Shown one piece after another: positions 1 through 11,951 of a stretch of DNA of 64,000 bases (position 1 is the stretch's first letter; each line of letters begins with the position of its first letter). Made by a program: the position numbers and the translations under genes. Where the stretch lies: the NCBI RefSeq assembly GCF_014805625.2, contig NW_023998415.1:48667446-48731445 (forward strand). Reading direction: 5' to 3'. Below the pieces are notes generated by a model, which was given only the letters and a program-made list of their open reading frames with translations, had not been told where the DNA came from and did no database searches. The DNA comes from Glossina fuscipes (Eukaryota > Arthropoda > Insecta > Diptera > Glossinidae).

Positions 1-507
1 AGACACTATTGCGTTACATTTCATGCTGAAATAGAAAAGCTTTTTAAGTGTTAGCAAAAATGGTTCGATGATTTAGATATTTGCTGCAGACGCATGCTTA
101 GCAAAATGTATTGTAAAAGCTCTTATATGTTCAAGCGTAAAGTTCTAGCGAGGCATTTTCGGCTTAGTTATTTATCAGCAACATTTCCACCGAAAGATTA
201 GAGTGAAAAAATGTAAAATTGTTGTAAACTCTACAACTCATCAACAGAAACGAATAAAATGAATTATAATGAACACAATTACTAATAATACGTGATAATC
301 GTAAAAATTGTGCATCAAACTCGCAGCAAAATGGAGTGAATGAAGGGTTTGTGCGGTGGCTGTGTAGGGGTCACACTGTTTAGAGGGGAACACGCATGCA
401 TGAGTGTTTGTGATAGCAGTACGTCGATGTAGACGTAAGCGAGACTGTGGATACTTGTGCGTGCACTTGCTTAAAGAATTATATGCATTAAATAACACAA
501 GTAATAC
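1..507. other. Unassigned AT-rich sequence before the foldback element
   Basis: I see no gene, repeat or RNA signal here. A 91-codon frame on the minus strand (241-516) lacks any recognisable motif and runs into the foldback terminus, so I treat it as chance. The last seven bases (501-507, GTAATAC) form the putative left target-site duplication of the next element. Confidence 0.6.
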
Positions 508-1605
508 CAGACACAACTAAATGAGAAGATGGTCCAACATTTTGTTAAAAATTTAAACTAGAAAACTACTACGGACTTTTTGCCTTTCTGTTCTCAGTAA
601 CAACAGTAACGCTGTTAATTAACAGGCATTTGATCGCTTGCTCTTTCATTCTCATTACCTGTACCTGTAGGGGCAAAGATTCCGTGCATAGTTTTTTGCT
701 ATAACGTCGCATTTCTCTCAAACATTTGCAACACCGATAGTAACTCTGTTAATTAGCAGTTATTTGATCGCTTGCTCTTTCATTCTCATTACCTTTATGA
801 GATTCCATGAATAGTTTCTTGATATTACGTCGCAATCCACCAAATGTTTGCAAATCACAAAAAAAATACAACTCTATGTTTTCAAGTGAATATGCGCTAT
901 GGTTTACACATAAATATATATATTCGAAAAACAACACACAGCATAAATAAGTGATGAATGGTAAATATTATATATAATGGGTTTTCCTTTCATCGTTTAT
1001 TTCACCGAGTAGAATTCCATATTTTATGTTCGCCAAATTATTCAATAAATTTCACTGAAAACTTTCATATCAATAAAGAAAGAATTATGTTGTAGGAATA
1101 GTTTATTTAATTTACTTATCATTTATATATTTATTAATTTTAGAATACACACTAAAATTTTGCAATATATTCTACAATAGTCTAGAATATTCTAAAATTT
1201 CTTTGTACCTTTTCGCATCACATTCCCAATGAAATTTGTTGAAGCAATTAGTGAAAGCAAAATTTAGAATTTAATGCAAAATAAACGATGAAAGGTACAT
1301 TAATCATATATTATAGCTATCAAATGATTCGTTTTCTTTTCGTACGTACATACCTTTATGTAAGCCATAGCGCATGTTCATTTGAGAACACAGAATTGTA
1401 TATGCTTGTGCTTTGCAACCGTTTGAGAGAATGCAACGCTATAGCAAGAAACTATTCATGAGAATGAAAGAGCAAGCGATCAACTGGCTGTTAATTAACA
1501 GGGTTACTGTTGTTACTAATAACAGAAAGGGAAAAGGTTCGTAATAGTTTCCTAGTTTGAATTCTGACCAAAATGTTGAAACATCTTGTCATTTAGTTGT
1601 CTCTG
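508..1605. mobile_element. Foldback-type element with long inverted arms and hAT-like ends
   Basis: The left arm (about 508-1085) is matched in inverted order by the right arm (about 1205-1605), leaving a short AT-rich centre. Perfect inverted stretches include 25 bp (631-655 against 1458-1482) and 17 bp (986-1002 against 1279-1295); the rest is imperfect with small gaps. The tips read CAGACACAACTAAATGA on the left and, reverse-complemented, CAGAGACAACTAAATGA on the right. They are flanked directly by GTAATAC (501-507) and CTAATAC (1606-1612), 6 of 7 identical. CAG-type tips are known from hAT elements, but those usually make 8-bp duplications, so the superfamily is inference. There is no transposase; minus-strand frame 749-937 is a shadow of the arm. 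It is presumably non-autonomous. The divergence between arms indicates an old copy. Confidence 0.85.
606..870. repeat. Tandem duplication (about 134 bp) inside the left foldback arm
   Basis: Two diverged copies lie head to tail: one from 606 to 739 and one from 740 to about 870. Both begin GTAAC.CTGTTAATTA and both carry the block at 631-655 (second copy 765-789). The right arm has only one copy (about 1400-1500, inverted), so the duplication happened in one arm after the element formed, or the other arm lost a copy. Confidence 0.8.
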
Positions 1606-2599
1606 CTAATACAAACACTTCAGTTATTGATTTTTCTATATTTACCAGTATATTTTTAGTATTTTAGCTACACGCGTACATAGCTACTTAAAAGAAATTA
1701 TTGATCATTGTTATTATTTCCCGCAGTCTTCACTCCATCTGTACTTGTTATAATAATCTGTAAGGAAAATTCCTTAAAAAAACATAAAAGTCCGGAAATT
1801 AAAAGTCAACGAAGGGGAATTTATCGTTTCATAGCAAAGAAGAAGGGAAAGAAAGTAAAAAGATTTTTACGTTCTGTTTCTCTACAGCAAACGATTGCTT
1901 TGACGGATGATTCAATTATCGGCAAAAGATTTCTCTTAAAATCTACTTTCTCTAATTCGATTAAGCCTAATCCAGTAGTTTACCGTTGTCGCCCGTCTAG
2001 ACTAACGTTTTTTATATGAACATGATCAACCTTTTGCATTTTTATACATAAAACAAAACTTTCAACTCACCACATATTTTCTATCCCTTTGCTGGGCAAC
2101 TTTCGAGAAGGACACATTCTTAAAAGAAAAAAAAACTCTTGCAAAAAGAAAAAAAACAATCCACTTGCTAACTCAAACGAAGTATTCATTTAAATTGCTA
2201 TTAGGAATTATCAACCGAAATATTGTTAAGAGCAATCAGCAAAGTGTTAATTTGGAAAAAAGATTATTTACAAATTTTTGCATTTCCTCGTATAGCCAAA
2301 CATTCAACCCTACATTTAAGTGGCGCGATTTTTTCAAAGTTTCCTCTAAATAAGACCGAGTTAAAAGAACTATTAAGAGATGCGTGGTGTGATTTTGCAA
2401 ACTTCGCCAGGAATATAATTCCGCTCAATTGAATTGGCTCTGTGAAGCTTTTTACCACAGGTGGATATCAGCAAACTAATTAAGCAGCCTTTAAAAGTAT
2501 TTGAATATGTTATATGCCGTAGGCAGGTTGCTAATTGGGTATAATACTAAACATACACTCCTTTCTTTTCCTGTAATGGTATACAAATTTTGTGCGGAC
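1606..2599. other. Unassigned AT-rich sequence
   Basis: No homology is recognised. A plus-strand frame (1708-2019, 103 codons, lysine/arginine-rich) follows a splice-acceptor-like TTTCCCGCAG at about 1717-1726, but it has no known motif and no matching donor that I can pick, so I do not call an exon. Overlapping short frames near 2165-2460 on both strands look like chance. Confidence 0.55.
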
Positions 2600-2850
2600 G
2601 TATATATAATAGGATTTGCGAAAGACCCACGTGCGCTTCAAATCGGTTCAGAAGGTAATCCTAAGCCCGTCCATTAACTTGTCCATCTTTCCGTCTTGTT
2701 TTCTTGTGTTCAATCTACATTCCAATGAAATTGTTATTTGGCCCCAGAACGAATGCTGTTGAGAATGATTCGGATCAGAGGACTGGGAAGTGGTGTAGGG
2801 TGTTTAACGGTCGGTCATGACCCACTATAATATTTTTACATGTCTTCAGT
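2600..2850. repeat. Degenerate dispersed repeat, copy 1
   Basis: It has a cadence shared with 5320-5540 and 12520-13020: a pyrimidine-rich GTCCATCTTTCCGTCTTG stretch, then AATGAAATT.T.ATTTGG, then GGTCGGTCATGACCCA near the end. Repeats of this form (GTCCGTCTGTCTG..., GAAATTTGGT..., GATCGGA..) are abundant in fly genomes. No coding capacity is visible. Confidence 0.5.
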
Positions 2851-4756
2851 TCCTTTAATCAAAAATTTTCTTAAAGAACCAAACTCTTTGCTTACGGGAA
2901 TGTTGACAAAATTTGCATTCGAATTTGCGTATATAATACAGAAAGCTCAAAAAAAGAAGTGAAAATATATAAGAAAACGAAATGTACCCTGCTACGTACA
3001 TATTATAAAAATATAGATAAACTAAATGTTCGCAAACCAATTTGCAATAAGTTTATTAAGGTTACGAATGAAGATTTCCCACGGACGATGACTGCGACGA
3101 ACGTAGACGCCGCTTATTACACATCACATTCACGGCCTTATTGTGTAAAAGCTCGATATTCTTGGCTTCGCCATCATCCCCATTTAGAGTATACCAATAG
3201 TATTATAAAAATGAAAAGCGATTCGAATTACGTTAGTTAGGATTAAAGCATTTATTTATTTACTATTTGTGCGCTCAATGTGATACGTGCTTATATAGCG
3301 CTATGTGCTACTTGCTAAAATTTTAATTTTAGTAGTAAATCTCGAGCGTGTTGTGCGTCCCGCGATTAGTTATATACAATTGGTTAATTTCATATCCATA
3401 TCTTTCTGTCTCTCTCTTTATATCTTTCCGGTATTACCTGAAGGCTGAGCTGTGTCGCGAGTAAAAGCCACTAATGGCAATGGCCAACAGCGTTTTCCTG
3501 CGTCCATTACTATATCATGCTTTCGGTATTCGCTCCTTTTCATGTCACGGAGAATTTCTGCGCGTTTCACCTATAAAATGCTTTTTTGTTTACCAAGGAT
3601 AGGTTCACTAAAAGCTGCCTGCATTTTAATGAAAGCGAAAAACACTATTTGCTTGGTCTTCATTGCGCGCTATACGACGCTCGTCAGCTAATGAGGTATT
3701 ATTGTAGTAGATTTGGGCCTTTCTAGGCAAATTGATATTTATGTAGATAGCTGAATGTATGTTAAGTAAGTTTCTCTTATTAGTTTATTTAAGCAGAAAG
3801 GAACTAAAAGTAACGGGTCCGAAAAGTGCTGTCGGGCAGCTAATCCTCTCCCCCGTTTCTTTATGCGAAGAATACCTTGAACTTGTTCCACTTTTATGAT
3901 GCATAGTCTAGAGTTGTTATTTGAAGGGTGGTGGAAACCAAACACACACAGGAAACACAGCAAGGAACTGGCAGTTGTGAACCAGATTTCGTTCTTTACT
4001 TATGGATATTACCGCCTAGTTCGGAAGATGTGCGAGAATCATGACATCGCGTCTATACCCATCATGGAAGTGCATCTCAGAGCAAGTCACACCGCGATCA
4101 AATGCTATCGAATAAATTTTGAAAATGGAAATGGAATCGTACTTAATGCTGTTTATCAATTCTTCAGGCACATCCTTATGTATAGAGGATGTCGTGAACT
4201 CTAAATATAAATGCTGTAATATGTGCTAAAAATTGCAAACAAAGCCTTTACTTGCAGTTCATTTAAACAATAGCAAAAAAATGTTCTTAAGTTTTATCTT
4301 TGTTTTCCAGAATGCTAAGTTTAGCCTTTGGCTTCTGTTCTGCATATGAAGATATGAGAATCTATGCCAGATTCTAGCAGAAAATTTACGCATCTGTCTC
4401 GTCTTCAATCTCTCAACCCTATTCTTCTCTCTGCCCAACTATCCTATTCAATAAGTTTTTCTGGAGCAATATTACATTATTATATGCAGTTATATATAGT
4501 AATCGTAACTTTATTTTCTTGAATGTGTGCGTATACATTCTCTGTGCTTATAGTTTTCGTATTGTAATTTCTATTGTATTCATATTTATAAAAGGTTTTG
4601 TAAGTGCAAACGTGCGTTCATAATGGATTTACACTATCTACTGGAGGCATTTCAATTGTTGAATTTTCTATTCAATATTTTGCTTTTATTATAAACTGAT
4701 TTTCTTATTTTTCATTTTGTGGTAGGTGCAGGCCGTGTTTTTCATAACAATACTTC
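2851..4756. other. Unassigned sequence, no gene recognised
   Basis: Three open frames (2959-3240 plus, 3452-3691 plus, 3896-4204 plus, 79-102 codons) are present. None has a recognisable domain, none is joined to the next by convincing splice sites, and their composition matches the flanks. I see no repeat family here. Confidence 0.5.
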
Positions 4757-4763
4757 ATATATA

Positions 4764-4794
<31 letters not shown>
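4757..4794. repeat. (TA)n microsatellite
   Basis: Alternating TA with one TTTA interruption near its left side. Confidence 0.95.
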
Positions 4795-4795
<1 letters not shown>

Positions 4796-5319
4796 CTTGT
4801 TTTTTGCTTCTCTTTTCTTTTCTATTCATTTATTTTCTCATTTCATATTGAAAATATAAGCGATAATGAAGGTTACATCTTCCACATAACAAATTTTTGC
4901 ATAAGTGATAGAGAAACTTTCGTATATTGTGATAATTATTGTTTTTCTTTACGTTGAATAAATATGTTAGTAAGTATGTAGGAAAATTTTTATTGAAAGC
5001 TGAGGAAGTAGTAAGCAGGCGTATACCTCTTACGTTATGAATAATCTGCCGTATTATATATAATTCATGCACATATATTTCGATTTGAATAGAACATCTA
5101 GTATGTATGTACGAATTAAATGATGCATAATAGTAAGCAAGAAAGAAAAAAGTTGCTACGTTTTGATCGTCGGCTTTTATGTTCTTCAAATTTTGCATTG
5201 AAATGGAAATAATTCGCAACAATTTTACAAACATTTCAAAAAAAAGATTGTATTACAGTCCTCATGCAGTTATTTAATTATTTTAGATTACGTTATTATA
5301 GCCTACGCCACTTGAGGTA
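4795..5319. other. Unassigned AT-rich sequence
   Basis: The minus-strand frame 4830-5234 (134 codons, rich in Ile, Asn, Tyr and Lys) is the longest in the first 30 kb. It has no motif, and its residues are those expected from AT-rich DNA, so I do not annotate it as a gene. Confidence 0.55.
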
Positions 5320-5540
5320 GAAGCAGGTATATAGACGCACATGTTATTATACTGAATCGATGTAGGTATGCTCATCCATGTGTCTGTCTTGTTTTCCTAT
5401 GTACAAAATATAGATATTTTGATGAAATTTGATAACACGATATGGTCTTTGGCCCGTGGACGAATGGCATTGGGAATGATGCCGAAATGGTGCAAGGTAT
5501 TTAAGAGTCGGATATGTCCCAAATTTATTTCAGAATAATT
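5320..5540. repeat. Degenerate dispersed repeat, copy 2
   Basis: It follows copy 1 in order: GTGTCTGTCTTGTTTTCC, GATGAAATTTGATAA, GGTCTTTGGCCCGTGGACGA, ATTGGGAATGATGCCG, then GAGTCGGATATGTCCC. Similarity is by eye and imperfect. Confidence 0.5.
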
Positions 5541-6349
5541 CAAGATCAAACTTTTTCATTGACAATACAAAAATCAATCTGACACGCAACTCGAAATATA
5601 TTAAATTTTTATAAATCAAATAAATGCGTAAAAGTATATACGATTAACACGCTACATATATATTTATATCAACTTTTGTTTCCAAACAGACGAACATACA
5701 CAGACACACAAAAGCAAAGCATCCTACTCTTCAATCTAAGGTAAGTATAAAGTTTATTAAAAGAATGAACTTCAAAGAAATTAAATTAGATATCTATCCA
5801 CATAAGGATTTTTCCTCTTGAAGGGTGAAAAAGATTCATTATGAATATGCGCAAGTCCTCTTACAGCAAAACATTAAATTGATTACTTGCCATTCTACAT
5901 CTATGAAATTGTACTGCATGAGCGTATAATTAAATGGGGCAGGGTCTCCACAGATTTTTTTGCACGGAAGAATAGTGAATAGAATAATAATAGTCGGGGA
6001 TGTTATTTATACATATGGTTAAGCAATCAAATAAAAATTTTTTTCAAAAACATTTAAAAATGGCAACATTAGGGCCACAGTTGCGAGACATTTTTAACAC
6101 AAAAACAAAAAAAAAACCGATTAATTCCTATGGAAAATACGTAAAGGATTTTGCATTTAAGTAAAGAGGTGCAATTTTCGTTAATAAATAAACTTTAAAT
6201 GGAATTTACCGAAAATCGTCCACGTGCCTCATAAGAGAGTGTTCTTTTGAAGAGACGTTGTAAAAATTTCGAATGAGAAAGGAGTGAAAAGTGGTTGAAG
6301 CCATTTGGAGTTGGACTATTTGACACTCTACCTCACTTGTAGTATAGGA
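5541..6349. other. Unassigned AT-rich sequence
   Basis: No gene, RNA or repeat family is recognised in this interval. Confidence 0.5.
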
Positions 6350-6500
6350 ATTTATTAAGTTATTGCGGATGCTCAATATTCAACATCTTGAAGGACTTGA
6401 GATAGACTCACCTTTTATTATATCAATCGATTCAAAACCACCTTCCGAATCGATTTAATCTTCGCTGTCTGTCTATTCGGCTATTGAACACATCGCAATT
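6350..6500. repeat. Fragment of the dispersed repeat, copy 3
   Basis: ACTTGAGATAGACTCACCTT, TTCCGAATCGATTTAATC and CTGTCTGTCTATTCGGCTAT parallel the left part of the copy at 12680-12790 (AAGAGAGACCCACCTTTTAT, TTCCGAACCGATCCAAGC, GTTCATCGGCTGTTTATTCG). Only the left portion of the repeat is present. Confidence 0.45.
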
Positions 6501-8651
6501 TTTAAAACATTTTGGCAAGAATTAATTATAATAAAATCAATTAATACAAAAATAAAAATAATTAAGAATAAAAATTTTAAAATTCCGACATAAAAACAGT
6601 TTAATTTCAGTAATATAACAGGAATAAGAATTCCAGCTAACTATATGACTAAGTCTAAGGTTAGCTTCTAACTTAAAAGATTTAGATATAAATAAGTAAA
6701 AAAATATCAAAATATAACAAGGATGTGTAAATAATAAATAATTCGGCATTCACAGACGAGTCACGGGCAACGGATTAATACGGATCATAAGCGACTTGTG
6801 AGACATAATATAAAAGATATAACAAAATAATCAATAAGGAGACTTACGCAATTAATCGTGATCGGCCATCGACCGAAAACTCATCTGTATTGCTCCTCCT
6901 AATGCATGCAACAGTTATTTGTTTAATTTTATTAAATTTTTTCAAGAATTAGTCTCTCTTTTAAGATGGATGTGGAGCTGATGTGCTCCTATCTACCTGC
7001 ATACCCGCGCACGTAGCGCATTTTGCTGCTACTTTTAATTTACGCAATCAATTTCCGAGAGTCCAGGAAATTCTGAAGCGTGATTTTTACAATCATAGCA
7101 ACAATCTTGCATTAATCATGTATTATTTCTCTCTATAACAATTGGTTCACATTGCATCCTTTCATTGAATGCCATTAACATGGACATAGATAGCATGCCA
7201 CAAAAGCATATAAGGAAAGGTTTCAATCTTAGGCGAAACCGTCATAACTTTAAATTCATACATAGTTCAGGCAAAAGTTCGGCACCTAATCATAACAATA
7301 TTATCCAATGCCTTGACAGATCGTGGTGCGATATTATAGAGAGAGTTTTGCTTTAAATACTAAAGAACTTAACAGTGTGAAGGCATTAAAAAGGAATGTG
7401 CGGATTTAATGATACTTAAGAAACCCGATGAAGGTTAAAATATGGATGACGAACATGAACATTTAGATTTTCACGAAGGGATCTTGATGGGTTAAATAGT
7501 GGAAATTTAAATCTATACGGATAGAGAATTCGAAATTTGTACCATTTAACAAAATCGAATGATATGATATCATATTGTCAACTTTACTGTTGCATGAAAC
7601 ACCTCGAATAAGTTTATGTTTCTCTACTGACGGTAAACATATACACAATAACCAATTTTAATGCGGTGATAACTAAAGTGCAGCAATTGTGTGCGTGTGT
7701 AGTGATGGAATTCATTCAACAAGACAACGATAAGAGGATGAGAAGGTGACCACCAGTAGAGGTCGTGTTAAACTTCAATATGTAGTCTTTTCCTCGAATA
7801 TATTTAAATAAAATAAATCCGCATTCGTATAAGTTAAACTCTACTGAGCGTCATAGATGAATAGTTAACTGTTTATACGACTTTAGTTTTGTAAAGGCTT
7901 CACTAAAATAGGAAAAGGAGAGGAGGAACAGGGTAAAGCTAGGCACGCAACGGGATGACGGATTAGCTGTTTTAGTAAACGGACGTACATATCTCACGAT
8001 GGACAAATGTAGACAATATAGACCAGTAATGAACGGAACTCGATATCCAACCGCCGTAAATATGTTCTTCAATTCTTCTTTTTATGTTCTTTTTTTCTTT
8101 CTTCTTGTTGTTGCATAAGCATTCGCATCAAAAGCGTGTACCTGCAAGAATATCGCTATAGAACTACGCTTAAATTTCAAAATTATCTAACGGTTTGCAA
8201 TCGACCCTTCTTGCGAAGCATCTTCTCCATTGAGAAGCAACTGAAACAATTAGTAGGAAATTGTCGTAGCGCACGATAACAAAGATGGTATCTTAACGCT
8301 CGCAAAGGATAACTGATTGATATGTGACTAGCCCTATAACGACACCCAATTAACGCATAATCAATTTTGATGGAATCATGGAAAATTTTGCAGACTAATA
8401 ATTGAATTTATCTGAGGATATTATATTCATATTGTTATAGCAAATGTTTTTCTATCGTATTAGCTTGTAATAAAAACCGATGCTTCTCTTCTTTGCTTTA
8501 CAGTTTACTGAATGGTGGATTGTTTCGTTGCTAATCCGTTCATTGTCCTTTTTTTACGTTTTTGCTTTTCTTTCATTTTTCCGTATAACCAAATACGAGC
8601 ATTAGTTTAATTATTATTAATTTATTAGTAACACATACATACACAAAAAAA
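6501..8651. other. Unassigned AT-rich sequence
   Basis: Short frames (6537-6749 minus, 7165-7356 plus, 7463-7648 minus, 7851-8072 minus) show no motif. No tRNA, transposon or tandem repeat is recognised before the CA/TA tract. Confidence 0.5.
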
Positions 8652-8667
8652 ACACACACGCACACAC

Positions 8668-8709
<42 letters not shown>
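8652..8709. repeat. Compound (CA)n/(TA)n microsatellite
   Basis: Interrupted CA repeats pass into about 40 bp of uninterrupted TA. A small direct duplication, TCCTAGCTAG repeated, follows at about 8740-8760. Confidence 0.95.
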
Positions 8710-8711
<2 letters not shown>

Positions 8712-10403
8712 TGGTGTTTATATAATACATTAAAAAGAATTCCTAGCTAGTCCTAGCTAGTGCTCGCGAAATCCATTTTTTACACATTTAACTAATTGAC
8801 GCTAACATTTAATATCCTTCCACATATTACAACCATAGCAGTCGTGGCGTCAGTGAAAGGTAGGTTAGTGCGCTGGTATAGTTGTTCTTTCTTTTTTTTT
8901 ATAAATAGTTTTTACGCTTCTAGAGAGCGTACTAATGCGCTGAACAAAAAGCCTCAAAATAATTATTAAATTTTGTACAAAACATGCATTTGCAAACAAA
9001 CTTGTAAAATTTTCGGAAAACTTGTTGTCGTACACACACACACACACACAAGCACATACACATGAGAATTCAATTTGTTCACTGTCCAAATGAGTATGTA
9101 ATGAAATAGTTAGTTTTGCACGGCGTTTCGTATACGGCTTGTTTACATATGTATATATATATATATATATATATAGTTGTGTATACATAAACATGCACTC
9201 TTATTAGACAAACAACAAGGTTGATGATATAAAACTGTTTCATGTCAGTGTTTATTAAACCGAACGCTATAGTTTTTCTTTAGGCTTTAATACTCTTTTA
9301 AGCGTTCGACTACCGCTTTTTGTATCTGTAATGCACAGCAAATTGTTGCCAAATTTTCAAAACATTTACAACACATTGCCGTTCTATGCATGTATGTGCA
9401 TCGCTTCGTTCAAGTTTGCATGTCCTTTCAGGCATGTCGACAAGTTAATATGAATAAGCAACTGTGTATGGCACACAAGTGTTTTCCTGACGTTTATCGT
9501 TTTTTGGGATATTTTTTTGTCCAGTTTTCCCTTTTTTTCTTTTTCACTTTTAGTTATTGTGGCAAAGAAAGCTGCGAAAATTGTTGCTTATTCTTTTGAG
9601 TTACTTTTGGATATATGCCAGTAGCTATGTACAAACATACACATGCTTGTATAGATGGGCACATAGAGAAAGATTCCTAATATTTATACAAACGACGGCA
9701 GCTGCATGAGCAACTTCACTTGCTGTCACATTCATTTCCTCCGATGTTGTTATTGCTAGGCAATATATCCTCCAGAAAGCGTAAGGCAAGGTGGCGGGTA
9801 ACCGAAAGGCGTGTTTTTAAAGAAGCCCGAGAAAAAGTCTACTAACCGGAATTTGTGTTGTTATTGTCTTGTTTCTTATCTCATTTGGCAAGCCGCATAT
9901 CATGTTTTCATAGGCCGCAATTGCATGCTGCCTACTGTTATTTATGAATGTTTAACTGCATATAAACATAAACGTGTCTTTTTGTATTTTGAATGAACAA
10001 AAAAAAAAAAAACGATTTGTTAGATGTATGAGTGTGAAATTTGCACGATATCACATTATTTGGCAACTAAGTGCATACAAATGCATACATGCGTCTGTCT
10101 GTCTGCTCATGTAAAGCTCATGTGAGTGCAACTGAATGTGTGGAAAGAAAAGAATTCCTTCGTATTTTATCATTTAATAATCCAAAGTTCATAAAAAAAA
10201 AAAAAAAAAAAATAGAAGGAGTTCATTATTTTTAATGAGCTACAATTGATTTATTTGGATATCGTCGAAATGGTATCTTGATCTGGAGTTTTCAATAAAA
10301 CAAAAGGCAAAGAAATTAAAAAAAACATTTCACTATATGTGTTCTGCACTGTTCTGACTGCATTAGGCTCTACTCAAAACAGTTTGATCATTTATATGCT
10401 ACT
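8710..10403. other. Unassigned sequence with several microsatellites
   Basis: It contains (CA)n at 9031-9051, (TA)n at 9152-9175, and A-tracts near 10000 and 10190-10212. No gene is recognised; the minus-strand frame 8865-9194 is created by the CA and TA tracts. Confidence 0.6.
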
Positions 10404-10860
10404 AAAAGTTTGCTCATAAGCTTTTTGAGGCCTGCATTAAAATATGCCTCTGTGGTGGGGGTCTCTTTACTGTGTGGCTTAAATCGACTCCAAAGAACCA
10501 GTTCAGAAGCAATTCCTACATTTTACCCTGAAGAATTTCGGATGGGATCCTTGACAATCACCTTATGACAATAGATTTCCACTGTTAGCCCTTTCTACAC
10601 TAGAGAATCGAAGCTTCACCTTGGGTATATCCTTCCTAGCTAAGTTAATAAATGGTTTTATTGAGTTGTCGCTCTTATTGGGAAAGATAAACTTTACTGT
10701 CCTTAATTCTTCTTCGAGAAAGCCTACATTCTACATAAGGCATGATCAATGTCAGTACAATTAGGAGTTTTCAACCCGTTCAGAGTTCTTTGTAAAACTT
10801 GAAATTGTGTCTACAATTTAATCTCCACATGGGACTCGTTAAACAATGTCAAAAATGCTC
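10404..10860 (+). pseudogene. LINE remnant: end of reverse transcriptase ORF (Jockey/I-group non-LTR retrotransposon)
   Basis: Plus-strand translation gives the region downstream of the reverse-transcriptase palm that is typical of Jockey/I-group LINEs. It reads FLRPALKYASVV near 10422, then NRLQRTSSEA in place of the usual R.E..Q..F. Next come FRMGSLTITL around the Gly-Trp-Asp position, the FIESPELLGKI-like 'LIGKDKLYCP', and finally PFRVLCKT-stop-NCVYNLI near 10780-10820. Several in-frame stops and at least one frameshift show it is dead. Catalytic YADD and the endonuclease are absent, so this is a 5'-truncated copy, as is usual for LINEs. The strand follows from the conserved order of blocks. 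The exact clade cannot be set by eye. Confidence 0.7.
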
Positions 10861-11294
10861 TTCAATACGTGCGATTTGCCGATGTCATATTTCAACTAAA
10901 TTAATAATCATATTTAAGGCAACGGTAGTTCCGCAAGCTAATCCCGATATATTCAGTACAACCAAGTGCCAAGCGGGTACTTAAAAGCTTAGCTGAGATG
11001 ATTTAGAATTGATTTATCATATTGAAGCTTATGCTGTCTTGTTGTAGCACCTATATCGTTATAATAAAATTATTCAATATTTGTCATAGATAACTTTGTA
11101 AGTAGATTAGTAGTGGTTTTATAAGCACGCTAATGTCATCATCGGTTGAAATTATTATAACCATCTTGAATTGAAATATATGACTAAAGCAGAGGACATG
11201 TACGACATTTTTCACGCATTTAACATGTACCGAATGCGCATAAGCGATATATATGGAAGAACTGTTTGCACAGTACGGCTTGGAAGTGTTCAAT
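10861..11294. other. LINE 3' flank and sequence before the mariner remnant
   Basis: This may hold the LINE 3' untranslated tail and the mariner 5' untranslated region. I could not place a LINE poly(A) tail, target-site duplication or mariner inverted repeat here. Confidence 0.4.
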
Positions 11295-11933
11295 ATGTCG
11301 AATTTTGTGCCAAATAAGGAGCACTCGAAGACACCGTTTGCTTTTTTTTGCACAAAACATGCAGAAAAGAGTAATTTTTACATCTTATCTTAACGAGCGT
11401 ATGCTCTTTTGTATAAAAGAGGGATGCATTTTTAGAGGCCCAAGGGCAGAAGATCATGGATCTAGATTTAGGCGCACCGTTCATATCTACTGCAAGAAAG
11501 AATCGCTTTGGCTGGAAGAAGATTCGATGTATTTTCTGAAACCAAAACAGTATGATGTATTGTGAGCTTGTAATCCCTGGAAAAATGGTTGATACCAAAC
11601 GCTATAAGCAAAAAAATGATCAGAGTACTATCAACGGAGGCCACACAAGGCCACTCTCGTTACACGACAGCCACATAAACGGCAACACTGTTTCGCGAGA
11701 CGTTGAAAACACTGGGAAGAACTACTTAATGCATATTATTCACAATACTTCTCCTTCCGACTAGTACTTGCGAGTCACGAGCTTGCAAAGCAACGCTTTA
11801 GTTCATATGCGGGTATGAAGAAAAACGGTGCGATGTATGGTTCTAGGAAAAAGAGGGTAATTTTTACGGCCATGGTATCTGCAAATTGCCCGAACAATGC
11901 GGTGTGACTAGCAATGGAGCATACTTTGAATAA
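11295..11933 (+). pseudogene. Internally deleted mariner transposase, Mos1-like (mauritiana-type)
   Basis: The N-terminus reads MSNFVPNKEH at 11295, the conserved start of Mos1-type transposases. It then jumps, with frameshifts, to the catalytic core: FISTARKNRFGWKK near 11470-11520, then CELVIPGKMVDTKRYKQ near 11555-11610, matching the family block YELL..GETVNT.RYQQ. The C-terminus is clear near 11800-11933: QRFSSYAGMKK, then GHGICKLPEQC, then SNGAYFE and a stop, as in complete mariners. A full transposase is about 345 residues (roughly 1035 bp); this copy spans 639 bp, so about 400 bp, covering most of the DNA-binding domain and the first catalytic aspartate region, is missing. Stops and frame changes make it inactive. 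Terminal inverted repeats and TA duplications were not found. Confidence 0.8.
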
Positions 11934-11951
11934 GTAAATCATTATTCATTC

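Noticed and set aside
4830..5234. 134-codon minus-strand open frame
   Set aside because: Residues are dominated by Ile, Asn, Tyr and Lys, as AT-rich random DNA gives; no domain or signal is recognised.
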